A model generated the notes under the pieces. The model saw only the letters and a list, made by a program, of their open reading frames with translations, was not told the DNA's origin and did no database searches. Shown here in pieces: positions 1-5,982 of a stretch of 9,143 nucleotides of DNA. A program made the translations under genes and the position numbers. Origin of the DNA: JBBQVO01 sp038211505 (GTDB lineage Bacteria > Chloroflexota > Dehalococcoidia > DSTF01 > JACRBR01); the NCBI GenBank assembly GCA_038211505.1, contig JBBQVO010000140.1, positions 1-9,143 on the forward strand, written 5' to 3'. Numbering within the stretch: the stretch's first letter is position 1; the number at the start of each line of letters is the position of its first letter.

Positions 1-1
1 G

Positions 2-181
2 GAAGTGGTCGAGTGGAACCTAGTCGCAATCCTAGAGGTCAAAGAGCTCTTCGACGAAAGACCCGGCAACGGTACGGAGGTTTACTATCGCTTCTTGACA
101 GAAACCGAAGCGGACATGCTGCGACGATCGGTCGGCGAGAAGATCGATCTAGCCGGCGATACGACGCGCAACGAACCGTAG
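2..181 (+). CDS. C-terminal fragment of a small DUF4288-like protein
   Basis: Reading from base 2 gives an open frame of 59 residues ending at TAG 179-181; the 5' end lies outside the window. The peptide begins EVVEWNLVAILEVKELFDE and continues with GTEVYYRFL, followed by an acidic and polar tail. The order 'W-x-hydrophobic-V-x-x-V-x-E-L-F-D-E ... G-T-E-V-Y-x-R' resembles the end of the small DUF4288 family of uncharacterised bacterial proteins. That match is from memory of the family pattern and is moderate at best. The composition (E, V, L, Y rich) is protein-like. The overlapping frame 1, by contrast, is arginine and serine rich and looks like a shadow. No function is known for the family, and nothing nearby suggests one. 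The next gene starts 195 bases downstream with its own promoter, so the two are probably not co-transcribed. Confidence 0.6.
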   Translation, partial: EVVEWNLVAILEVKELFDERPGNGTEVYYRFLTETEADMLRRSVGEKIDLAGDTTRNEP

Positions 182-234
182 CCATCTTGGGTGTTTAGCC
201 GCTTTAGGCCTTAGCAAATTGCAAGGCAACCTAC

Positions 235-248
235 GCGCCCGGCGGCGC
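235..248. other. Short GC hairpin in the 182-376 gap
   Basis: GCGCC (235-239), loop CGGC and GGCGC (244-248) form a 5-bp stem about 55 bases after the upstream stop codon. No T-run follows, so it is a poor intrinsic terminator, and I would not claim a function. The rest of the 182-376 gap shows no gene; besides this hairpin and the -10 box at 361-366 I see nothing convincing in it. Confidence 0.25.
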
Positions 249-360
249 TGCCGTGACCTGACCCGAGAAACCAATAAAGGCATGCGTGACTCGTCGACTG
301 CATTCGGCTGACCGTCGATCCCGCGTTCGTTCGTGACAGGCGGCGATCGATCGCTTGACG

Positions 361-366
361 TATAAT
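361..366 (+). promoter_or_regulatory. -10 box of the histidine kinase promoter (leaderless type)
   Basis: A perfect TATAAT sits ten bases before the ATG at 377. Initiation 6-8 bases after the -10 box would fall at about 372-374, leaving a leader of only 3-5 bases. Consistent with that, the bases between the box and the ATG (CGGCCCGAAC) hold no Shine-Dalgarno sequence. No good -35 hexamer is found 16-19 bases upstream. The nearest candidate, GTGACA at 333-338, is 22 bases away, and the TTGACG at 355-360 abuts the -10 box and cannot serve as its -35. Confidence 0.6.
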
Positions 367-376
367 CGGCCCGAAC

Positions 377-2008
377 ATGAATGCTCCCTCGCTCGCCCCA
401 GCCGCCGAGGCCGCGGAACGCCCCTTCGGCGCCGTTGACCTGCTGGCGCTCGTGCTACAGGCGATGCGACCGACGCTCGGCTTCGATCTGGCCGTTGCCG
501 TGCTCTGCGAGGACGGCCGCCACGTCGTCCCGATCTACGCCGCCGGAACGCTGACGCCGCCCGTCACCGAGGGCGTCCACGTCCAGGCGCTGGCCGCCTT
601 CGTCGAGCTCGCCGGCGTCGATCACGTCTCATGGCCAAGCGAGGATCCGGCCGTCATCACAGTGACCGGTGGATCGCAGCGGCCGCTCGCCGAGCCGGAG
701 GAGTACGAGGATGCGCCACTCGTCGTCGGTGGCGCCGTCACCGGCATGCTCCGGATCAGCGGCCCCGGCGCGCTCAACGAGACGCAGCGATCGGCGTACT
801 TCGCGATGGCCGCGGACGTCTCGAAGGCGATCGAGCGTCTGGATGCGCAGCGCCTGCAGACGCGCCTCGCGCACGAACGGCTGCTACAGTCGGAGAAGAT
901 GTCGAGCGTCGGGCAGCTCGTGTCCGGCGTCGCGCACGAGCTCAACAACCCGCTCACCGGCATCATGGGCTTCTCGCAACTGCTCCTCCTGCGCGAGCTC
1001 GACGACACGTCGCGCTCGCAGGTCGGCACGATCTACGCCGAAGCCGAGCGCGCATCGAAGATCGTCAGCAATCTGCTCACCTTCGCGCGGCGTCGTAAGT
1101 CACAGAAGGAGCCGGCGAACATCAACACGCTGATCGAGCGCGTGCTGGAGCTGCGCAACTACGACCTGCGCGTCCGCAACATCGAGACGGAGCTCAATCT
1201 CGAAACAGCGCTGCCGGAAACGATGGCGGACGCCAATCAGCTACAGCAGGTGTTCCTCAACATCATCATCAACGCCGAGCAAGCGATGCGCGGCGACACC
1301 CGAGAGCTCGACGTGATCGCCGAAGGCACACTGCGCATCACGACGCGCGCCTACGAGACGCGGCTGCTCGTCTCGTTCGAGGACAGCGGCCCCGGCATGA
1401 GCGCCGAGACCGTGCGGCGCATCTTCGACCCGTTCTTCACGACGAAGGAGGCGGGCGACGGCACCGGCCTCGGCCTCACCATCTGCTACAACATCGTCGA
1501 AGAGCACAACGGCCGCATCTGGGCCGAGAGCGAGCCAGGCCGCGGCACGACGTTCTTCATCGAACTGCCGATCGTCGCCGGCATCACGCGCGTCCGGCCG
1601 CGCGACGCTGAGCCGCTTGATCACGCGCCGCGCGCCGTCGACACGCGCCGCATCCTCGTCGTCGATGACGAAGAGAGCATCCAGAAGCTGCTCACCGGCG
1701 TGCTGGAGATGGATGGCCACGACGTCGCCACCGTCAGCAACGGCCGCGAGGCGCTCGACCGCGTATCGCGCGAGTCGTTCGACCTGATCATCACCGACAT
1801 CAAAATGCCCGTGATGGGCGGCCCGGACCTCTACAAGCACCTGAGCGACGCCGCGAACCCGCTCGCCCGCCGCATCATCTTCATCACAGGCGACACCGTC
1901 GCCCCGGACACGCGACGCTTCCTCCAGAGCGTCGATAACGCCGTGCTCGCGAAGCCCTTCCGCCTCCGCGACGTGCGGGAGTCCGTCCGCGCGGCGTTAA
2001 GTCTGTAG
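377..2008 (+). CDS. Cytoplasmic hybrid sensor histidine kinase with C-terminal receiver domain
   Basis: This 543-residue protein is a two-component kinase that autophosphorylates and can pass the phosphate to its own receiver. Residues about 17-155 form a degenerate GAF-like sensor region, and about 150-175 a helical linker. The HisKA domain has the phospho-acceptor H187 in VAHELNNPLTGIMGFS. The ATPase domain shows the N-box (N295, N299), G1 box DSGPG 336-340, F-box FDPFFTTK 350-357, G2 box GTGLGL 362-367 and G3 box GRGTTF 388-393. The receiver domain (about 424-541) keeps the acidic pair D430/D431, phospho-acceptor D474 (TDIKMP), T504 and K526 (KPF). All catalytic residues are present, so the kinase should be active. 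No signal peptide or membrane segment is seen, so it should sense a cytoplasmic signal, which cannot be read from the sequence. No response regulator with an output domain lies in the window, so its partner is elsewhere. The ATG at 377 is the only sensible start next to the -10 box. Confidence 0.93.
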   Translation: MNAPSLAPAAEAAERPFGAVDLLALVLQAMRPTLGFDLAVAVLCEDGRHVVPIYAAGTLTPPVTEGVHVQALAAFVELAGVDHVSWPSEDPAVITVTGGSQRPLAEPEEYEDAPLVVGGAVTGMLRISGPGALNETQRSAYFAMAADVSKAIERLDAQRLQTRLAHERLLQSEKMSSVGQLVSGVAHELNNPLTGIMGFSQLLLLRELDDTSRSQVGTIYAEAERASKIVSNLLTFARRRKSQKEPANINTLIERVLELRNYDLRVRNIETELNLETALPETMADANQLQQVFLNIIINAEQAMRGDTRELDVIAEGTLRITTRAYETRLLVSFEDSGPGMSAETVRRIFDPFFTTKEAGDGTGLGLTICYNIVEEHNGRIWAESEPGRGTTFFIELPIVAGITRVRPRDAEPLDHAPRAVDTRRILVVDDEESIQKLLTGVLEMDGHDVATVSNGREALDRVSRESFDLIITDIKMPVMGGPDLYKHLSDAANPLARRIIFITGDTVAPDTRRFLQSVDNAVLAKPFRLRDVRESVRAALSL

Positions 2009-2036
2009 CAGCGACCCGCCGCGCTCTTATCAACCC

Positions 2037-2060
2037 GTAGCGCGGGCGTTTCGGCCCGCG
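2037..2060 (+). repeat. REP-like palindrome with GTAG head, copy 1
   Basis: GTAG (2037-2040) is followed directly by CGCGGGC (2041-2047), a 6-base loop GTTTCG and GCCCGCG (2054-2060), a perfect 7-bp stem. A near-identical copy starts 36 bases later. A GTAG tetranucleotide before a GC-rich hairpin is the signature of REP elements mobilised by RAYT (REP-associated tyrosine) transposases. No such transposase is in the window. The element lies just after the kinase stop codon, so it could also help end or stabilise that transcript, but no T-run follows it. Confidence 0.75.
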
Positions 2061-2072
2061 ATGGCCAAGTTC

Positions 2073-2096
2073 GTAGCGCGGGCTTTTCAGCCCGCG
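2073..2096 (+). repeat. REP-like palindrome with GTAG head, copy 2
   Basis: This is a direct repeat of the element at 2037: GTAG (2073-2076), CGCGGGCT (2077-2084), loop TTTC and AGCCCGCG (2089-2096), an 8-bp stem. It differs from copy 1 at two bases only. These two bases (2084 and 2089) face each other across the loop and form a T-A pair here, where copy 1 has an unpaired G and G. Both copies have the same orientation. Confidence 0.75.
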
Positions 2097-2143
2097 AGCG
2101 CGAGACTGGCGACATCGTTCGCGAAGGGCGACACTACTGCTTG

Positions 2144-3034
2144 ATGCGAACAACTGAGGGCTACTTCGAGACGGCGGGCGGACAGCGGCTTTTCGAGCGG
2201 ACGTGGCTGCCGGATGGCGCGCCGCGCGCGGCCATCGTGCTGGTGCACGGCTACGCCGAGCACAGCGGCCGCTATGCGCACACGGGCGAGACGCTCGCGT
2301 CGCGCGGTTACGCCGTGTACGCGCTCGACCTCCGCGGCCACGGCCGATCGGACGGCGATCGCGTCTTTGTGCGGTCCTTCAACGAATATCTCGATGACGT
2401 CGATGCGCTGATCGCTCGTGTGCGCGACCGCGCCGGCGAGATCCCGATTTTCATGCTCGGGCACAGCATGGGCGGGGCGATCGTCGCGCTGCAATCGATC
2501 ACGCGACGGCCGCCGGTCGGCGGCGTGATGCTCAGCGGCGCCGTGCTCACGCTCGGGCGCGGCGGCGGAGTTGGCCAGCGGATCGCGACGGCGATCGCCC
2601 TCGTCATCGGCCGCCTGCTGCCGCGCATGCGGATGCGGAAGCTGGATGCGGCGACGGTCTCACGCGATCCCACCGTCGTCGCCGATTACGATGCCGACCC
2701 GCTGAACTTTCGCGGCAAGATGCCGGCCGCGCTGATCTCGTCGATGATCCGCGCCGTCCGGACGATTGAGAAGCGCATGGGTGAGATCGATCAGCCGATC
2801 CTGATCATGCACGGCACCGAGGATCAGCTGGCGACCCCGGAAGGCTCTCAGCAGCTGTACGAGCGCGTCGCATCCATCGACCGCACGCTGAAGCTGTACG
2901 ACGGCCTGTATCACGAGATTCTCAACGAACCGGAGCGCGACGACGTGCTCGCCGACATCACAGCGTGGCTCGATGCCCGCACCGCCGCCGGCGCATCGGA
3001 CGCGGCCATCGATGGCGCCGCTGCGGGCAGCTGA
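2144..3034 (+). CDS. Alpha/beta hydrolase, monoacylglycerol-lipase type
   Basis: This 296-residue serine hydrolase has the order and length of the bacterial and mammalian monoacylglycerol lipase group (Hydrolase_4), which cleave lipid esters. The oxyanion-hole motif is HGYAEHS (residues 35-41), followed by DLRGHGRSDG (62-71). The nucleophile elbow is GHSMG with S108. The acid is D227 in HGTEDQLA and the base is H257 in YHE, so the catalytic triad is complete. No signal peptide is seen, so it should be cytoplasmic or loosely membrane-associated. The alanine-rich C-terminal tail (about 281-296) looks non-essential. A TTG at 2141 is in frame directly before the ATG; I take the ATG at 2144. No strong ribosome site is seen, only a purine run GAAGGG at 2123-2128, which is rather far upstream. 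The substrate cannot be told: a carboxylesterase or lysophospholipase remains possible. There is no visible link to the sulfur genes downstream, which start with their own promoter. Confidence 0.9.
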   Translation: MRTTEGYFETAGGQRLFERTWLPDGAPRAAIVLVHGYAEHSGRYAHTGETLASRGYAVYALDLRGHGRSDGDRVFVRSFNEYLDDVDALIARVRDRAGEIPIFMLGHSMGGAIVALQSITRRPPVGGVMLSGAVLTLGRGGGVGQRIATAIALVIGRLLPRMRMRKLDAATVSRDPTVVADYDADPLNFRGKMPAALISSMIRAVRTIEKRMGEIDQPILIMHGTEDQLATPEGSQQLYERVASIDRTLKLYDGLYHEILNEPERDDVLADITAWLDARTAAGASDAAIDGAAAGS

Positions 3035-3077
3035 TCCGGTCGTATTTCAGTTCAGGAAGCGGTAAGATTGGGCACCC

Positions 3078-3107
3078 TTGACCCGCCTATGACCGCAGAG
3101 TCATAAT
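3078..3107 (+). promoter_or_regulatory. Sigma70-type promoter of the sulfite reductase gene
   Basis: TTGACC (3078-3083) and CATAAT (3102-3107) are separated by 18 bases, close to the housekeeping consensus. This would start transcription near 3114 and give a leader of about 50 bases before the ATG at 3166. The stretch from about 3101 to 3140 is clearly more AT-rich than its surroundings, as expected for a control region. A second weaker pairing, TTGACT (3109-3114) with GTAATC (3132-3137), is also possible. Confidence 0.6.
3088..3105. promoter_or_regulatory. Operator-like inverted repeat between -35 and -10
   Basis: TATGAC (3088-3093), a 6-base spacer and GTCATA (3100-3105) form a perfect inverted repeat with 6-bp arms. 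The right arm overlaps the -10 box. The position is that of a repressor site for a dimeric regulator controlling sulfite reductase. Which regulator is unknown; no regulator gene is adjacent. Confidence 0.5.
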
Positions 3108-3155
3108 GTTGACTAAGTTGATTTACTTTCCGTAATCACTCCTGTTGCAGCCCCT

Positions 3156-3161
3156 GAGGTG
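3156..3161 (+). promoter_or_regulatory. Ribosome binding site that decides the sulfite reductase start
   Basis: GAGGTG lies 4 bases before the ATG at 3166. An in-frame TTG at 3145 has no comparable purine-rich sequence before it and would place this site inside the coding region. The ATG is therefore preferred. Confidence 0.6.
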
Positions 3162-3165
3162 CCCC

Positions 3166-4944
3166 ATGGTCGTCGAAATCAAGCCGATGTCGGAGTTCGC
3201 GCAGGACAAGTCGAACGACCCCATCGTCAGAGCCGAGATCGATAACTTCGAGCGCGAGGCGCTCGCCTGGCGCGCCGGCGGCGGCCTCGGCGATGACTTC
3301 CGCCCGTTCCGGCTGCAGCACGGCACCTACGGCCAGCGCCAGATGAACCGCCAGATGATGCGCATCAAGGTGCCGCACGGCACGATGACGCCCGACCAAC
3401 TGCACGCAATCGCCGACTGCTCCGACTGGTACACGCCGCGCAAGCTCGGCCATGTGACGACGCGGCAGGCGATCCAGCTGCACTTTGTGATGCTGGAGGA
3501 TGCGCCGAAGGTGATGCGGCGTCTCGCCGAGGTCGGTATCACGACGCGAGAAGCCTGCGGCCACACCGTCCGCAACGTCACCGCCGACCCGCTCACCGGC
3601 ATCGCTGACGACTGCATCTTCGATGTGACGCCGTACGCGGAGGCGTCCATGCGCTACTTCCTGCGCAACAGCGTCAACCAGAAGCTCCCGCGCAAGTTCA
3701 AGATCAGCTACTCGGCCAGCCCGGAAGATCGCGGCCTGATCCCGATCCACGACATCGGCCTGATGGCCGTCGAGAAGGACGGGCAGCCGGGCTTCCGCGT
3801 GAGCGTCGGCGGTGGTCTTGGCGCCGCGCCGCGCGTCGCCGACGTGCTCATCGACTACATCCCCGTCAGCGAGCAGCTGCGGACGATCGAAGCGGCGATC
3901 CGCGTCTGGGATCGCATGGGTGAGCGGCGCAACAAGAACAAGGCCCGCATCAAGTTTCTCGTCGCCAAGCTCGGCATCGAAGAGTTCAAGCGGCTGTGGT
4001 CGCTCGAACTCGCGACGCTGCCGCCGGCCGGCGCCGAGCAGTATCGCGAGCCAGACTTCACGCTGATCGAAGAAGCGCCAGTCGAGGGCTCGTGGGCATC
4101 GCGCAACGGCGGCCCGGCGAGGCAGCGCGCCGGCTTCGAGGTGTGGCGGCGGACGAACGCGCTCAAGCAGAAGCAAGACGGCTATTACACGGTGCACGTG
4201 TTGCTGCCGATCGGCGATGTCACCGCCGACCAGATGCACTCGCTGGCGGAGATGGCGCGCACGTACGCCGGCGGTCACATCCGCACCGCCGCATCGCAGA
4301 ACTTCGTGATGCGCTGGATCCACGCGGACGATCTCTCGGCCGTGCACGGCGCGCTCGTCGACATCGGTCTCGCCGAAGATCACGCGATGACGATCACCGA
4401 CGTGATGACGTGCCCGGGCGCGGACACTTGCGCCATCGGCGTCACATCGTCGAAGGGCCTCGGCACGGAACTCCGCACCATGCTCACAAAGGGCGGCGAC
4501 AAGTATCACGCCGACCCGCTCGTCAACGAGATCAAGATCAAGATCAGCGGCTGCCCGAACTCGTGCGGCCAGCATCACGTCGCCGATATCGGCTTCTTCG
4601 GCATGGCGATTCGCGTCGGCGACCGGCAGATTCCGGCGGCGCAGCTGATGCTCGGCGGCAACGCGCAGGGCGTAGGCAAGCTTGGCAAGATCACGATGAA
4701 GATGCCGGCGAAGCACATCCCGAACGCCGTCGAGCGCCTCATCGACACCTACGTCGTCGAGCGCGAGTCGGGCGAGAAGTTCGGATCGTGGTCGGCGCGT
4801 ATGGGCACGCCGCACATGCAGGAGCTGCTCGCCGAATTCAAGATCGTCCCCGAGTTCACGAAGGATCCGATGGCGTATGTTGACTGGGGCCAGACGAAGC
4901 TCTTCACCCTCGACGACATGGGCGAAGGCGAGTGCGCCGTCTAG
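3166..4944 (+). CDS. sir: Siroheme ferredoxin-type sulfite (nitrite/sulfite) reductase
   Basis: The 592-residue enzyme catalyses the six-electron reduction of sulfite to sulfide in cysteine synthesis. It has the usual duplicated layout: a ferredoxin-like half domain followed by a siroheme/[4Fe-4S] domain, twice. The substrate-site segment VTTRQAIQLH (97-106) and RNVTADPLTG (136-145) are family hallmarks. The cofactor cysteines are C416 and C422 (TCPGADTC, C-x5-C) and C463 and C467 (GCPNSC, C-x3-C), with C467 the expected bridging ligand to siroheme. Y55 (GTYGQR) and C131 (EACGH) match the Tyr-Cys pair cross-linked in Mycobacterium tuberculosis NirA/SirA. Nitrite reductases share this fold, so the sulfite assignment rests on the adjacent APS reductase and ATP sulfurylase genes. 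No NADPH flavoprotein subunit is present, so reduced ferredoxin is the likely donor. The gene is first in the sulfur locus and has its own promoter and operator-like site. Confidence 0.92.
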   Translation: MVVEIKPMSEFAQDKSNDPIVRAEIDNFEREALAWRAGGGLGDDFRPFRLQHGTYGQRQMNRQMMRIKVPHGTMTPDQLHAIADCSDWYTPRKLGHVTTRQAIQLHFVMLEDAPKVMRRLAEVGITTREACGHTVRNVTADPLTGIADDCIFDVTPYAEASMRYFLRNSVNQKLPRKFKISYSASPEDRGLIPIHDIGLMAVEKDGQPGFRVSVGGGLGAAPRVADVLIDYIPVSEQLRTIEAAIRVWDRMGERRNKNKARIKFLVAKLGIEEFKRLWSLELATLPPAGAEQYREPDFTLIEEAPVEGSWASRNGGPARQRAGFEVWRRTNALKQKQDGYYTVHVLLPIGDVTADQMHSLAEMARTYAGGHIRTAASQNFVMRWIHADDLSAVHGALVDIGLAEDHAMTITDVMTCPGADTCAIGVTSSKGLGTELRTMLTKGGDKYHADPLVNEIKIKISGCPNSCGQHHVADIGFFGMAIRVGDRQIPAAQLMLGGNAQGVGKLGKITMKMPAKHIPNAVERLIDTYVVERESGEKFGSWSARMGTPHMQELLAEFKIVPEFTKDPMAYVDWGQTKLFTLDDMGEGECAV

Positions 4945-4949
4945 CTGAC

Positions 4950-4984
4950 GCTGGATGATGGACGGTGAAAGATAGAAGATGGAG
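4950..4984 (+). repeat. Degenerate heptamer tandem repeat between sir and cysH
   Basis: Starting six bases after the sulfite reductase stop, five consecutive 7-base units follow a loose GATGGAN pattern. Examples are GATGGAC at 4957, GATAGAA at 4971 and GATGGAG at 4978. All begin with G and are purine-rich. A weak hairpin GGAGC / GCTCC (4981-4995) overlaps the end. No T-run follows, so it is unlikely to stop transcription into cysH. Confidence 0.55.
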
Positions 4985-5011
4985 CGCCGAGCTCCGCCGG
5001 CAGGACGATAG

Positions 5012-5803
5012 ATGACGCAGTCGCAAACGACAACCAAATCAACAACGGCATCGGCGCGGCCGACGGACGCGGCACTGAAGGCTGCGTCGGCGGCGCTTGA
5101 GGGCAAGACGCCGGCGGAGATTCTGCGCTGGGCAGCGGCGGAGTATCAGCCGGGCCTGACGCTGGCGTGCAGCTTCGGCGGGCCTTCGGGCATGGTGCTG
5201 CTCGACATGATCATGCAGATCGACAAGAACGTCGATGTCTTCTATCTCGACACGGACTTCCTCTTTCCCGAGACGCACCGCCTGCGCGACATCGCGGCAG
5301 CGAAGTACGGCTTCGAGCCGAAAGGCTACATGTCGCTGGTCAGCGTTGACGAGCAGGCGCGCAAGCACGGTGACGAGCTATGGGCGCGCGACCCGGATGC
5401 CTGCTGCGCTATCCGCAAGGTCGAGCCGAACCATCGCGCGCTCGCCGGCAAGAGCGCCTGGATCAGCGGCATCCGTCGCGACCAGTCGAAGACGCGCGCC
5501 GATATCGACATCGTCGAGTGGGATGAGAAATTCGGGCTTGTGAAGATCAACCCGCTGGCGGCGTGGACGGAAGCCGACGTCTGGAAGTACGTCCTCGACA
5601 ACAGCGTTCCGTACAACGAGCTGCACGACGCGAACTATCCGAGCATCGGCTGCACGCACTGCACGAAGCCGGTGAATCCGGGCGACGACCCGCGCAGCGG
5701 CCGCTGGCAGGGCTTCGACAAGGTCGAGTGCGGCCTGCACGTCCCCGACGGCCAGGCCGGCTACGATCGCCTCAACGTCGATGAAGAGCTTACGGCGGTG
5801 TAG
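5012..5803 (+). CDS. cysH: Assimilatory APS (adenylyl-sulfate) reductase, [4Fe-4S] type
   Basis: The 263-residue enzyme reduces APS to sulfite and AMP with thioredoxin or glutaredoxin as reductant. It has the adenine-nucleotide alpha-hydrolase fold, with the phosphate-binding loop SFGG (54-57) and LDTDFLFPET (79-88). Two cysteine pairs, CC at 131-132 and C214-x2-C217 (GCTHCT), are the [4Fe-4S] ligands that separate APS-using reductases from the cluster-free PAPS reductases of enteric bacteria. The catalytic cysteine is C240 in the C-terminal ECGLH motif. The KINPLAAWTEADVWKY segment (178-193) is typical of the family. The ATG at 5012 follows AGGA (5002-5005) at good spacing. The gene is 67 bases downstream of sir with no terminator between, so the two are probably co-transcribed. 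Some Fe-S enzymes, such as that of Bacillus subtilis, also accept PAPS, which matters because an APS kinase follows. Confidence 0.94.
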   Translation: MTQSQTTTKSTTASARPTDAALKAASAALEGKTPAEILRWAAAEYQPGLTLACSFGGPSGMVLLDMIMQIDKNVDVFYLDTDFLFPETHRLRDIAAAKYGFEPKGYMSLVSVDEQARKHGDELWARDPDACCAIRKVEPNHRALAGKSAWISGIRRDQSKTRADIDIVEWDEKFGLVKINPLAAWTEADVWKYVLDNSVPYNELHDANYPSIGCTHCTKPVNPGDDPRSGRWQGFDKVECGLHVPDGQAGYDRLNVDEELTAV

Positions 5804-5814
5804 CGCGACACGAT

Positions 5815-5860
5815 CCCCTCTCCACTGCGTGGAGAGGGGTGGCCGAAGGCCGGGGTGAGG
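5815..5860. repeat. GC-rich palindromic repeat after cysH
   Basis: CCCCTCTCCAC (5815-5825), loop TGC and GTGGAGAGGGG (5829-5839) form a perfect 11-bp stem. It is followed by a small GGCC-GAA-GGCC hairpin (5841-5851) and GGGGTGAGG. This combination looks like the interspersed 'CCCCTCTCC...GGAGAGGGG...GGGGTGAGG' elements found between genes in many GC-rich bacteria. No T-run follows, so I read it as a repeat rather than a terminator. The real terminator lies 50 bases further on. Confidence 0.65.
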
Positions 5861-5910
5861 TGCCTGGCCGGCACGACGGCAGTCGCCACAAGAAATAGTG
5901 AGTGAAGTTT

Positions 5911-5936
5911 GGGCACGTGATGCGTGCCCTTCTTTT
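5911..5936 (+). terminator. Intrinsic terminator or attenuator between cysH and cysC
   Basis: GGGCACG (5911-5917), loop TGATG and CGTGCCC (5923-5929) form a 7-bp GC-rich stem followed by TTCTTTT (5930-5936). This is the best intrinsic terminator in the window. It closes the sir-cysH block. Because it lies only 47 bases before the preferred cysC start, it could also act as an attenuator in a cysC leader. Confidence 0.7.
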
Positions 5937-5971
5937 CGAGACGAGAGCAGAAGACACATATCACGTTAGTC

Positions 5972-5977
5972 GGGAGG
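5972..5977 (+). promoter_or_regulatory. Ribosome binding site that decides the cysC start
   Basis: GGGAGG is a strong Shine-Dalgarno sequence 5 bases before the in-frame TTG at 5983. The two upstream in-frame candidates, GTG 5902 and ATG 5920, have none; the ATG lies inside the terminator hairpin. Confidence 0.7.
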
Positions 5978-5982
5978 TTGGT

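Noticed and set aside
13..198. A 61-codon frame-1 ORF with an internal ATG at the left edge.
   Set aside because: Its product is arginine and serine rich with no pattern, while the overlapping frame 2 looks like a genuine protein end.
210..290. Possible riboswitch or structured RNA in the leader-like gap before the kinase (GGCAACC, CCGTGACC, GAGAAACC pieces).
   Set aside because: The pieces do not assemble into any riboswitch consensus I know, and the kinase promoter at 361-366 lies downstream, so the gap would not be in its transcript.
3166..4944. Assignment as assimilatory nitrite reductase.
   Set aside because: The fold allows it, but the gene is next to APS reductase, APS kinase and ATP sulfurylase, and no nitrate or nitrite gene is present.
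4981..4995. Hairpin GGAGC/GCTCC before cysH as a terminator.
   Set aside because: It has a 5-bp stem, no T-run, and lies between two genes of the same pathway that should be co-transcribed.
3136..5106. A 656-codon open frame on the minus strand opposite sir and the start of cysH.
   Set aside because: It is rich in R, A, H and D, has no recognisable domain and lies exactly opposite a gene with complete cofactor motifs. Codon bias in GC-rich DNA creates such antisense frames.
5800..5807. GTAGCGCG at the cysH stop codon resembles the head of the 2037-2096 repeats.
   Set aside because: It is only 8 bases, it lacks the palindromic arm and it overlaps the coding end; chance is enough.
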